Shown here piece after piece: positions 1 to 6,619 of a stretch of DNA of 6,843 bases; the first letter of the stretch is position 1, and every line of letters begins with the position of its first letter. Both the position numbers and the translations under genes were made by a program. The stretch is from Acidimicrobiaceae bacterium (GTDB taxonomy: Bacteria > Actinomycetota > Acidimicrobiia > Acidimicrobiales > Palsa-688), in contig DAHWQF010000012.1 of assembly GCA_027334785.1 (NCBI GenBank), positions 1-6,843 of the forward strand, read 5' to 3'. The notes beneath the pieces are model-generated. The model did not search any database. It saw nothing but the letters and a program-made list of their open reading frames with translations, and was not told where the DNA came from.

Positions 1-1334
1 ACGGCGGGATCTTCGCCTACGGGGACGCCAAGTTTTTCGGCTCGACGGGCCACATCCACCTAAGCAAGGGGATCGTCGGCATGGCCGCTACCCCCGACGG
101 CCGGGGCTACTGGCTCGTCGCTTCCGACGGCGGCACCTTTGCCTTCGGCGACGCCGCCTTTATGGGTTCGGCCGGGTCAGCCAAGTTGGCGTCCTCCGTC
201 GTCGGCCTGGCCCGGACCAGCGGGGGTGCTGGCTACTGGTTGGCAGAGCGCGACGGGACCGTCCTTCGCTTTGGGGCGGCCGGGGTGCCGGCCGCCACCT
301 CCCGGGGCGGGGCCGGTGGTAGCAGCGGCCAAGGGCCCCAGGCGGCCCCACAGGCGCAGCGCTCGCGGGTGGTGGCCATCCTCGCCAGCGAGCAAACCGG
401 CGCCGCTACTGCAGTTGCCCCGTCTGCCACCACGCTGCCCTCTACGACGGTCCCGACCACAACCGTCCCGACGACGACCGTCCCCCCCGAAGCTACAACC
501 CTCCCCCCGGGAACTACGACCGTGCCGGCCACCAGCACCACGACTCGCCCACCCGCGACGACCGTGCCCATTAGGGTGCCGTACTCGACCCCGTACCCCG
601 CCGGCGCCACGGGTTATGACGTCTCGTGGCCACAGTGCTCGCCTCTTGGCTCCCCCTCGGTGCGTTCGTTGCCCGCCGCCCGGCCCTTTGCCATAGTCGG
701 GGTCAACGGGGGCACCATCGGCTCGTTCAACAGTTGCTTCGCTGCGGAGGCGGCCTGGGCGGGGTCCGAGTTGTCCGTTTACATCATCCTCCAGCCCGCG
801 CCCAGCAACAACCCGGTCCAGGAGACCACCGGTCCTGACGCCTCTTGTGCCGCCACCAGCAGCGTGTGCGAGGGCTACGACTGGGGCTACAACTACGCCC
901 AAGCCGACCTGGCGTTCGTCCGGTCAGAAGGGTACACGCCCAAGGTCTGGTGGTTGGACGTGGAGACGGGCGAGGGCTGGCCCACGTCCACGTCCCTCCA
1001 GCCGGTCAACTCGGCCATAGTCCAAGGTGCCCTGGACGCCATCCGTGCTGGCGGCGACACCGTCGGGATCTACAGCACTTGGTACCAGTGGGGCAAGATA
1101 ACGGGTTCCTACCTGCCCGGGGGCCAGCCGCCCATCTGGGTCCCGGGCGCCCTTTCGCTTTCGGGGGGCAACCTGAGCGCAGTGTCCTACTGCCAGCGGG
1201 CGCAGGTCGCCGGTGACCCTTCGAAACTGTCATCGCCCGACATAGGCTTCGCCAATGGCGTGCCCTGGCTGGTGCAGTACGGCTACGACGGCTCCGCCAC
1301 GGGCGGGATCGACCCCGACTACTCGTGCGCCTGA
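1..1334 (+). CDS. Secreted WLVASDGG-repeat protein with C-terminal GH25-like (lysozyme-type) domain, 5' end missing
   Basis: The frame is open from base 3, so the gene begins before the window; the ATG at 81 is internal to a repeat and is not the start. Residue numbers below count from that ATG. Residues 1-68, plus 26 codons upstream, hold repeats of about 42 residues with GYWLVASDGG and FAFGDA. Residues about 117-165 form a Thr/Pro linker (TTVPTTTVP type). The C-terminal domain starts at GYDVSWPQC (Asp180) and has WWLDVE (Asp293, Glu295) and GGIDPDYSC near the end (Asp411, Asp413). This matches the usual four-acid layout of GH25 muramidases: an early Asp, a D-x-E pair and a late Asp. Six cysteines (186, 219, 256, 263, 371, 416) suit an exported, disulfide-bonded domain. 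The inferred role is peptidoglycan or glycan cleavage at the cell surface, with the repeats as a binding or display stalk. The similarity to GH25 is distant, and the substrate cannot be told from sequence. Confidence 0.85.
   Translation, partial: GGIFAYGDAKFFGSTGHIHLSKGIVGMAATPDGRGYWLVASDGGTFAFGDAAFMGSAGSAKLASSVVGLARTSGGAGYWLAERDGTVLRFGAAGVPAATSRGGAGGSSGQGPQAAPQAQRSRVVAILASEQTGAATAVAPSATTLPSTTVPTTTVPTTTVPPEATTLPPGTTTVPATSTTTRPPATTVPIRVPYSTPYPAGATGYDVSWPQCSPLGSPSVRSLPAARPFAIVGVNGGTIGSFNSCFAAEAAWAGSELSVYIILQPAPSNNPVQETTGPDASCAATSSVCEGYDWGYNYAQADLAFVRSEGYTPKVWWLDVETGEGWPTSTSLQPVNSAIVQGALDAIRAGGDTVGIYSTWYQWGKITGSYLPGGQPPIWVPGALSLSGGNLSAVSYCQRAQVAGDPSKLSSPDIGFANGVPWLVQYGYDGSATGGIDPDYSCA
3..284 (+). 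repeat. Tandem WLVASDGG/FAFGDA protein repeats, 42-residue period
   Basis: Two boundaries are visible: IVGM at base 72 and VVGL at base 198, 126 bases (42 codons) apart. The incomplete unit before base 72 aligns with the next one over 23 residues without a gap: GGIFAYGDAKFFGS against GGTFAFGDAAFMGS. The final unit is degenerate (GYWLAERDGTVLRFGAAG) and ends the array. More units probably lie upstream of the window. In known proteins such repeats suggest a beta-propeller or solenoid surface domain; that fold is an inference here. Confidence 0.8.
429..575 (+). repeat. Thr/Pro-rich low-complexity linker
   Basis: About 49 codons encode almost only Thr, Pro, Val, Ala and Ser, with the unit TTVP repeated. 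At DNA level this is a degenerate 15-base repeat built on acgaccgtcccg. It separates the repeat stalk from the catalytic-like domain. Such linkers in exported actinobacterial proteins span the cell wall and may be glycosylated. The near-repetitive DNA is prone to length change. Confidence 0.75.
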
Positions 1335-1389
1335 CGCGCCGGTCAGGTCACAAAGGGCGGCTGCGGGAACCGATCCCTCCCTAACTTCT

Positions 1390-1409
1390 CCGGCGGGAAG
1401 CGTCGCCGG
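1390..1409. promoter_or_regulatory. 20-base inverted repeat in the gap between the first two genes
   Basis: CCGGCG (1390-1395) and CGCCGG (1404-1409) are perfect complementary arms around an 8-base spacer. No T-run follows, so it is a poor intrinsic terminator for the upstream gene. It ends five bases before the TATCTT hexamer at 1415-1420 and covers where a -35 box would lie, so it could be an operator. GC-rich DNA yields such short palindromes by chance, so this is tentative. Confidence 0.25.
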
Positions 1410-1414
1410 CACCG

Positions 1415-1420
1415 TATCTT
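1415..1420 (+). promoter_or_regulatory. Putative -10 box (TATCTT) for the G1 peptidase gene, leaderless arrangement
   Basis: TATCTT fits the TANNNT -10 consensus of actinobacterial housekeeping promoters and stands out as the only AT-rich hexamer in the 90-base gap. It ends four bases before GTG 1425 and seven before ATG 1428, so transcription would begin at or beside the start codon. There is no Shine-Dalgarno sequence upstream of either codon, which agrees with a leaderless mRNA. No good -35 box is seen at the usual distance. Confidence 0.45.
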
Positions 1421-1424
1421 CATT

Positions 1425-2867
1425 GTGATGTGGCGCCGGGTCGCTCGGGGTGCCGTCTGGGTGGCGGCCGTGTCGGTGGGGTCAGTGGCGGCGCTCGTGC
1501 TGGCCGGGACGTCCGCGCGCGCGTCTTTCGCCGCCAGCTTGCCTGCGCCGGCCCTGGTGACCTCAGCGAGCGCCTCGCCCGGGGTCGTGCCGGCGTCAGG
1601 GGGCACGGTGAGCGTCAACGGCACCGTCGAGCATGCCACCACGTGCCAGCTGGAGCTGCTTTCCAGCCAGTCGTTCCCGGTCGTCTATTCGCGCAACCCC
1701 CGTAGCTGCACGAGCGGCATCTTTTCTGCCCGGGTCACGATCGGGCCAAACCCGACCCTGGTCGCCCGCACGGTCGCCTTCGCGTTGGTGGCGAGCAACA
1801 CTACTTCGTCGTTCCCGGGCCGTTTTTACGTTCGGCTCCTGCCGGCCTCGGAGGCCCGCGTGCTTGCCGCGAGCGCCTTCCCGACGATCGTGCCGGCATC
1901 GGGGGGTACGGTGACGGTGACCGGTGCGGTCGAGGACGCCACCACGTGCCAGCTGGAACTGCTTTCCAGCCAGTCGTTCCCGGTCGTCTATTCCCGCGAC
2001 CCCCGGAACTGTACGTCCGGGGTCTTTTCCGCCAAAGTCACGATCGGGCCTAATCCGGGCCATGAGGAGCGGACGGTCGCGCTCGCCTTGGTGGCGCGCA
2101 ACTTGGCGTCGTCGTCGCCTGGCAAGTTCTTCGTGACCCTAAAGGCCGCTCCTGCTACGCCTCTAGCCACCCCGCCCGAAACGACCGTCGTGCCCACCGT
2201 CTCGCCGCCAGTGTCCTTGTCGGTCACGCGCAGCTCCAACTGGTCGGGTTATTCAGCCAAGGGTGGCCCTTACACAGAGGTCACGGGCACCTTCACGGTC
2301 CCCTCGGTCGCCTTGAGCGCCCCGCTCTCCACCCAGGTCTCCCAGTGGGTGGGCCTAGACGGCACCAGCCAGTCCGATTCGTCGCTCATCCAGGCCGGCG
2401 TCGACGAGTTCCCCGACGCCCAGTCGCCGATCGGCTACGACGTCCAGGCGTGGTGGGAAATATTGCCGGCGGCCGAGACCAACATCACGACGGTCAACGT
2501 CAGTGCGGGCGACCGGGTGACGGTCACGATCTGGCAGGTCAACCCGGGCACGTGGAGGATTGAACTGACCGACGACACCACCGGCCAGAGCTTTGCCACG
2601 CCAGATGAGAGCTACAAAGGCCCGGGCTCGAGCGCCGAGTGGATAGTGGAGGCCACGACCGAGTGCCAGTCGAGTTGCCACACCGCCTCGCTCGCCCCCT
2701 TCACGCCCCCGGTCGTCTTCAGCGGTCTTGGGATGAGCGGCCCCCAGGCGACCACGGTTAACGACATCGTGTTGGTGCAGGGCTTCAACAACGTTGCCAC
2801 GCCCTCGCCGCTCAGTGCTGGCAGTTTCAAGGTGGCCTACACCGGCCCGCCGGCAGCAACGAGCTAG
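1425..2867 (+). CDS. Secreted G1-family (eqolisin) glutamic endopeptidase with two N-terminal Ig-like modules
   Basis: Numbering is from GTG 1425; ATG 1428 is equally possible and fits a leaderless start better. Residues 1-33 are a signal peptide: WRR near the start, a hydrophobic core, and cleavage after ARA. Two homologous modules follow at about 55-138 and 156-239, each with VPASGGTV, TTCQLELLSSQSFPVVYS and a second Cys (C74/C95 and C175/C196, probably disulfide pairs). A Pro/Thr linker (about 243-262) leads to the catalytic domain at about 269-473. That domain opens with SSNWSGYSA and contains TFTVPSV, QWVGLDG, LIQAGVDE, AWWEILPA, GQSF and AEWIVEA. G1 peptidases use a Gln/Glu pair; here the Gln is Q323 (LIQAGVDE) and the Glu lies in AEWIVE (most likely E405). 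Known members work at acidic pH. The protein is therefore inferred to be an extracellular acid protease with an intact active site. Confidence 0.92.
   Translation: MMWRRVARGAVWVAAVSVGSVAALVLAGTSARASFAASLPAPALVTSASASPGVVPASGGTVSVNGTVEHATTCQLELLSSQSFPVVYSRNPRSCTSGIFSARVTIGPNPTLVARTVAFALVASNTTSSFPGRFYVRLLPASEARVLAASAFPTIVPASGGTVTVTGAVEDATTCQLELLSSQSFPVVYSRDPRNCTSGVFSAKVTIGPNPGHEERTVALALVARNLASSSPGKFFVTLKAAPATPLATPPETTVVPTVSPPVSLSVTRSSNWSGYSAKGGPYTEVTGTFTVPSVALSAPLSTQVSQWVGLDGTSQSDSSLIQAGVDEFPDAQSPIGYDVQAWWEILPAAETNITTVNVSAGDRVTVTIWQVNPGTWRIELTDDTTGQSFATPDESYKGPGSSAEWIVEATTECQSSCHTASLAPFTPPVVFSGLGMSGPQATTVNDIVLVQGFNNVATPSPLSAGSFKVAYTGPPAATS
1587..1838 (+). repeat. Ig-like module, copy 1, in the G1 peptidase
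   Basis: Residues 55-138 of the peptidase. By eye, 64 of 84 residues match copy 2, which lies exactly 303 bases (101 codons) downstream. The core 1635-1702 matches 1938-2005 at about 65 of 68 bases. The SGGTV-x-V-x-G-x-V pattern with two Cys is typical of beta-sandwich modules in exported actinobacterial proteins; the fold is inferred. Confidence 0.85.
1890..2141 (+). repeat. Ig-like module, copy 2, in the G1 peptidase
   Basis: Residues 156-239 of the peptidase, the partner of the copy 303 bases upstream. Differences concentrate at the module edges and in the loop after IGPNP (TLVA in copy 1, GHEE in copy 2). The Cys-containing core is nearly unchanged, including synonymous positions. It is followed by the Pro/Thr linker to the catalytic domain. 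Confidence 0.85.
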
Positions 2868-3031
2868 TAGCTGCCGAGGGGGGGCCACCAGCGCCCAGAA
2901 CGCGGTCACGAAGGCGGAGGAGGCTTGCCGGGGCGCGGGAAGCCGGGTGGGCGCCGGCCAGGGGCAAGAGGCAACGGCCGGGAGAGAGCTCGACGCCAAG
3001 CGGTCCTCGCCCGGCCGGAGGCACGGCCTTG

Positions 3032-3080
3032 GGCCTTCAGTCCCCCCGGCCTTCAGTCCCCCCGGCCTTCAGTGCCCCCC
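3032..3080. repeat. Three-copy 16-bp tandem repeat at the carbonic anhydrase stop codon
   Basis: The unit GGCCTTCAGTCCCCCC occurs at 3032-3047 and 3048-3063, then at 3064-3080 with one extra G. The third copy contains the stop codon of the minus-strand carbonic anhydrase (TCA on the plus strand at 3069-3071). The array therefore runs from the last codons of that gene into the convergent gap, and copies 1 and 2 carry further TGA triplets on the minus strand. The rest of the 201-base gap (2868-3068) is purine-rich and GC-rich, and I see no gene or convincing terminator in it. Confidence 0.85.
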
Positions 3081-3569
3081 GGGCCATTTGGCCACCAGTC
3101 GGACGGCACCGGTCTCGATGTCCAAGAGCAGGCCGGCGGTCGCGTGGACAAAGTGCAGTGGGCCGCTGGAAACCAGTCGGTCGATGTCGTCTTGAAGCGC
3201 CTTTATGTGGTCGCCTATCGGGTAGAAGTCGATGTCTGCCCCTGTGCGGCGTCGCAGTTCCTCGTCGGTGGTGCGGGCAAGCCCGCACTGAGTGTGCTGC
3301 ATGACCACGATCGTGCGAACGCCAAGCACGTGCACTGATACGACCAGGCTGCGGAGCACGTCACCGGTCACCCGTCCACCGGCGTTCCGCAGCACGTGCG
3401 CCTCCCCGAGCCCGAGGCCGAGCACGGCCAGCGGGTCGATTCGGGTGTCCATGCACGTAAGGAGGGCCAAGCGGCGCCGCGGGGGTGCGTCCTTGGGTCT
3501 TGGGGTGTCGGCGGAGACGTAGCGCTGGTTGCCCTCCAGCAGCCGGTCGAGCTCCGTCATGGGGAACAC
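3069..3569 (-). CDS. Beta-class carbonic anhydrase (Rv1284-like)
   Basis: This 166-residue cytoplasmic zinc enzyme interconverts CO2 and bicarbonate. The expected motifs are present: CMDTRID (Cys39 zinc ligand; Asp41 and Arg43 catalytic dyad), RNAGGRVTGDVLRSL, and MQHTQCG (His92 and Cys95 zinc ligands). Length and motif wording resemble the short mycobacterial Rv1284 type, not the longer plant type. The GTG start at 3569 is preferred because GAAAGG lies five bases upstream; ATG at 3560 would leave an over-long spacing and lose only three residues. The gene converges on the peptidase gene and ends inside a 16-bp tandem repeat. It stands alone, with no transporter or carboxylase beside it, so a general bicarbonate-supply or pH role is likely. 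Members of this group may differ in activity, so catalysis is inferred from intact residues. Confidence 0.92.
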   Translation of the reverse strand: MFPMTELDRLLEGNQRYVSADTPRPKDAPPRRRLALLTCMDTRIDPLAVLGLGLGEAHVLRNAGGRVTGDVLRSLVVSVHVLGVRTIVVMQHTQCGLARTTDEELRRRTGADIDFYPIGDHIKALQDDIDRLVSSGPLHFVHATAGLLLDIETGAVRLVAKWPGGH

Positions 3570-3574
3570 GCACG

Positions 3575-3580
3575 CCTTTC
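3575..3580 (-). promoter_or_regulatory. Ribosome binding site deciding the GTG start of the carbonic anhydrase
   Basis: On the minus strand GAAAGG is followed by five bases and then GTG at 3569. It is the only clear Shine-Dalgarno match near the start of any gene here and supports GTG 3569 over ATG 3560. A weak TAGCGT hexamer on the same strand at 3606-3601 could be a -10 box, but its possible -35 partner TTGGTG is only 15 bases away. Confidence 0.6.
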
Positions 3581-3667
3581 ACCCCAAACCATGCCGCCCG
3601 ACGCTACCAATGTCTGGCTGGCACCAACGTTTCCCTGGTAGCCCGCTGCTAGAGAGGTCCGCCTGAC

Positions 3668-3868
3668 ATGGCAGGTTTACGGTTAGCACCCAAGCTCGCA
3701 GGTCCAAGAGCGGTTGAAGGGGGAGCGGGCGGAACGGCCCAGCCTGTACGACTGTTCGCACGGGTGTTGTTGTCGTTGGTTTTGACCGGCGCGCTCCTGG
3801 CGTTCTCTGTCGCCCCGGCCGCACAGGCCCTCAGTGGACACAGGACCAGTTGGAGAGGCGGTAGGTAA
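3668..3868 (+). pseudogene. Signal-peptide stump of a lost secreted-protein gene (or an orphan 66-residue ORF)
   Basis: From ATG 3668 the frame encodes 66 residues. Residues 28-50 form a textbook export signal: Arg-containing VRLFAR, a hydrophobic core LLSLVLTGALLAF, then an AQA cleavage site at residues 52-54. Only 12 residues follow before the stop, and these are antisense to the last codons of the large minus-strand gene. The codon for the last Ala of AQA ends at 3829, and the stop codon of that gene begins at 3831. The sequence thus behaves as a 5' gene fragment cut off where the neighbour begins. GAGAGG lies ten bases before the ATG, a plausible ribosome binding site. It could instead be a real small exported peptide or a chance ORF. 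Confidence 0.4.
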
Positions 3869-6611
3869 CCGGAGGGGGCGTGACCGCATTGCCGCTCCAG
3901 TGGTTCACCCCACAGCTGTTGTAGTCCCAGAGGGGGAAGTCGTGATTGGGGATCCATGCCACCCGGTTGCCGGTGACCTCGTTGCGGGCCGTGCTCGAGT
4001 CGAGGGCGATGGCCGGTCCACGCGGCCCGACCATGGCAATGCTGTTGCCCTCTATCACGTTGCCCGTGCTGGGCGTGCAGGTCGTGTGCGTCAGGGGGTG
4101 GGCCGGCGGGCTCTCGACGAAGCCGTTGCAGCCGGCGTACACACCGTTGTCGTACGACACGATTGAATTGTCCTCGACCACATTGCCCGCCGAGCCCAAC
4201 ATGGCCACGCCGGAGCCCGGCCAGATTTCCGTATCAAGGCGGTTGTGCGCCACGGTTGCGCGCTCGGCCTGGTCCAGGCTGACCCCGCCGTAACAGGCTG
4301 ACATCACGTGCGGCACAGGACCGTTCGTCCACGGCGCGTAACAATTCCCCCCGTACCCGCTGACGATATTGTCTACGAACCGGCTGCCCTCGGTGCGTGC
4401 GACCAAGAAAGCCAGCGACTCGTCCGTTATTTGAAGGTGAGTGGCGGCCACACCTGGGGCCAAGTCGACGACCCCCCAATCAAAACAACATGAGCTGCTC
4501 GTTTGGACAGTGCCGTTGTCGATGACGCTCCCGGCCGCGCTCGGCCCTAGCAAGGCCCCGACCTCCAGGTTCAACGAGGCAATGGCGTGGCCGTTCAGGT
4601 CGAGGCTCACGCCTGGTGCTTCCACGTCGATGCCGACGTTGGCGCGGAGCGCTGGGACCGAGCACCCGGAAAAGGGGCTCGTCCCTTGCAGCGGGTTGAC
4701 CGACTGGACGTACTGGCCCGGTTCGGAGATGACCGTGCCGCAGAGCGTTATCGGCACCTGATGCGCCGGCACGGCGGGAAAGCGGACCGAGACCGCGGCC
4801 AGGGCGGCGTCCCCGCTGGCTTGGGCCAAACCAGGCACCAGCCCCGAGGCCTGCTTGCGGTCGTAGCTCTCATCTGAGCGCCACGCCGGGACGTTGTCCT
4901 GCGCCGGGTGCACACCGACCAGCGCCTCCAGGCCGGGGAACTGGGAGTCGACCGCCTGGCCCCACTGGTCGAGGCCGACGATGGCGATGCACTCCGCATA
5001 GAAGTCGGCCATTGTGTTGCGAGCGAGGCGCCAGGCAAGGATGCCGCCGTCGAGCAGGGCCGCCGAGGGCGCCGAAGTCAAAGCGATCGAGCTCTCCAGC
5101 CTTTGGGCCGCGTCCACAAAAGAATGCTCGGCGTCAGCCTGCTCGACCGCCTGGTAGAAAGCAGCCCGCAGCCGGTCCCATCCGGTGAAACTGGCGATGA
5201 AGAAACCGAGGTCGAGGCCGGCAACGACCGCAGCCACCATGGGGTCCGAATCGGCTGCCAGCTCCTTGGCCACTTCGGTGCCCAAGTCGTAGGCCTCTCC
5301 GGCGGCGTACTTGGCGGTGGCCTCGGCGATGACGGCTTGCTGGCTGGCCAGGCTGAAGTGGAGCAGACGCGAGATGTCGGACGCCATAAAGGCGTCGCTC
5401 GACGGGAGTGAAGAGGCGATCGTGCTCAGGGGCCCGGCCTCTCCGGTCGCCAGCGCCGCCTCCCACTCGGCCTGGTAGAGCTCTTTCAGGGTGACCAGCG
5501 TGAAGGCGCTGGCCCCGTCCACCGCCTTCAGCACGTGGAGCATGGCACCGGCCGCCCCGGCCCCGGGGAGCGACAGCGTACCTTCAGAGAGCACGGTCGT
5601 GAGCTGCTGGGCAAGGACGTACCCTTTGGTCCCGGTCTTGGCGATGTCCAGGGCGGCTTTGTCGGAGGCCAGCTCCGAAGCCCACGCTCCGGGAGGACCC
5701 TGGTCTGACAGGGACGTGGCCAGCTCGGCGGCGTCGACATCGCTTTGGGAGGGGGGCTCGGCGAGGTCCTCACCGAGGCTCTTGGCCAGGCCATAGAGGT
5801 AGTTGCCGAGGGTGCTGCCGGGCCCGTTGTCTATGGCCCACGTGACGCTGTTGGCGTCGAGCGCCAGGGCGCCCGGCACCGACGGCGGCGCCTGTAAGCG
5901 CAGCCAACCTTCTTCCTCGGCGTAGGTCTCGAGCTCCAAGGACAGGTTGTCGTCGGTCACGAGGCGGCCGTGGCCGTCCGTCGAGTAGACGAGCTGCACG
6001 TGCTCGCCCCCGGAAAGGACGGTACCGTCGGTCCCTTTTAGGAGGAACTGGTCGTCGCGCACCGGTCCACCGGGACCTTTAATGACCACCCAGACGTCGT
6101 AGCGCTCGGTACCGAGCGTGACCCGTTCCCAGAGCGCACGCTCCGGGGCGACCACGAAATCAGTGACCGATGCATAACCGAGCGCAGCGCCTGACGCCGC
6201 CTGCGCTGCGGGACCGATCACGACCGCATAGGCACCCGGGGGCAATGGACGGCCCTTGGGCGCCAGGCTCAGCACGACGGTCCGGCCCCCGGCGGCCGGG
6301 CTGGCAGCTAGCGGGGCTATCTCTTTCCATGAGGCTGCACTGCCGCTCTCACTGCCCTCGGACAGCACCAGGGTGGTGGCGAAGCGCACCGAGGGAACGT
6401 CCATCGGCACGTTGAAGGTCGCCGTCACGCTGGACGCCGAGCGCACGATGCTGCCCTGGCCGATGCTGAGGCTTACGACGCGAGGCGGCGGCGCCGAGGC
6501 GGCGGGCTGCATCGCCGCAGGGACTCCCGCTCCGACCAGGGCAGCCGCCACCAAGGTTGCCAGCACAGCCTTGACCAGGAGAACCGGACGTCGGGCCTCC
6601 TGTGTGCCCAC
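3831..6611 (-). CDS. Large secreted protein: Ig-like domain, alanine-rich helical region, C-terminal right-handed beta-helix
   Basis: Residue numbers are from an upstream in-frame ATG at 6659 (942 residues); I prefer GTG 6611 (residue 17, 926 residues) because a promoter overlaps the first codons. The signal peptide runs from about 17 to 56: EARR, a hydrophobic stretch, then an Ala-rich cleavage region. Residues 58-170 resemble a bacterial (SbsA/CopC-like) Ig domain: SSVTATFNVPMD, later LPPGAYAVVIG. Residues 176-256 look beta-rich. Residues 280-560 are Ala-rich and helical, with one strongly hydrophobic stretch near 474-491 (VAAVVAGLDLGFFIASF). From 638 a beta-helix begins (CGTVISEPGQY, VSLDLNGHAI) and continues with Asn-rich turns such as NVVEDNSIVSYDNGV, NVIEGNSIA and NEVTGNRV. 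Ten Cys lie between 640 and 940. Such helices bind or cleave polysaccharides or act as surface scaffolds; I see no recognisable catalytic set. Function is unknown. Confidence 0.88.
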   Translation of the reverse strand: MGTQEARRPVLLVKAVLATLVAAALVGAGVPAAMQPAASAPPPRVVSLSIGQGSIVRSASSVTATFNVPMDVPSVRFATTLVLSEGSESGSAASWKEIAPLAASPAAGGRTVVLSLAPKGRPLPPGAYAVVIGPAAQAASGAALGYASVTDFVVAPERALWERVTLGTERYDVWVVIKGPGGPVRDDQFLLKGTDGTVLSGGEHVQLVYSTDGHGRLVTDDNLSLELETYAEEEGWLRLQAPPSVPGALALDANSVTWAIDNGPGSTLGNYLYGLAKSLGEDLAEPPSQSDVDAAELATSLSDQGPPGAWASELASDKAALDIAKTGTKGYVLAQQLTTVLSEGTLSLPGAGAAGAMLHVLKAVDGASAFTLVTLKELYQAEWEAALATGEAGPLSTIASSLPSSDAFMASDISRLLHFSLASQQAVIAEATAKYAAGEAYDLGTEVAKELAADSDPMVAAVVAGLDLGFFIASFTGWDRLRAAFYQAVEQADAEHSFVDAAQRLESSIALTSAPSAALLDGGILAWRLARNTMADFYAECIAIVGLDQWGQAVDSQFPGLEALVGVHPAQDNVPAWRSDESYDRKQASGLVPGLAQASGDAALAAVSVRFPAVPAHQVPITLCGTVISEPGQYVQSVNPLQGTSPFSGCSVPALRANVGIDVEAPGVSLDLNGHAIASLNLEVGALLGPSAAGSVIDNGTVQTSSSCCFDWGVVDLAPGVAATHLQITDESLAFLVARTEGSRFVDNIVSGYGGNCYAPWTNGPVPHVMSACYGGVSLDQAERATVAHNRLDTEIWPGSGVAMLGSAGNVVEDNSIVSYDNGVYAGCNGFVESPPAHPLTHTTCTPSTGNVIEGNSIAMVGPRGPAIALDSSTARNEVTGNRVAWIPNHDFPLWDYNSCGVNHWSGNAVTPPPVTYRLSNWSCVH

Positions 6612-6619
6612 GCGCCGAG

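Noticed and set aside
81..83. ATG at 81 as the start of the first gene
   Set aside because: It sits inside a repeat unit (IVGMAATPDG) and the same frame encodes matching repeat sequence back to base 3.
177..902. Long minus-strand open frame (241 codons) opposite the GH25-like gene
   Set aside because: Arg/Gly-rich composition typical of antisense frames in GC-rich DNA; the plus strand has clear family motifs throughout.
2355..2999. Minus-strand open frame of 214 codons opposite the peptidase catalytic domain
   Set aside because: It overlaps well-recognised G1 peptidase motifs, shows no family signature, and is a reverse-frame shadow.
3032..3080. CRISPR-like array
   Set aside because: The units are directly adjacent with no spacers and only 16-17 bp long, so this is a simple tandem repeat.
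2794..3338. Several plus-strand open frames across the gap and the carbonic anhydrase
   Set aside because: They run antisense through the beta-carbonic anhydrase zinc motifs, and their composition is Arg/Pro/Gly shadow sequence.
4908..5411. Plus-strand open frame of 167 codons
   Set aside because: Antisense to the helical region of the large secreted protein; no signal, motif or ribosome binding site of its own.
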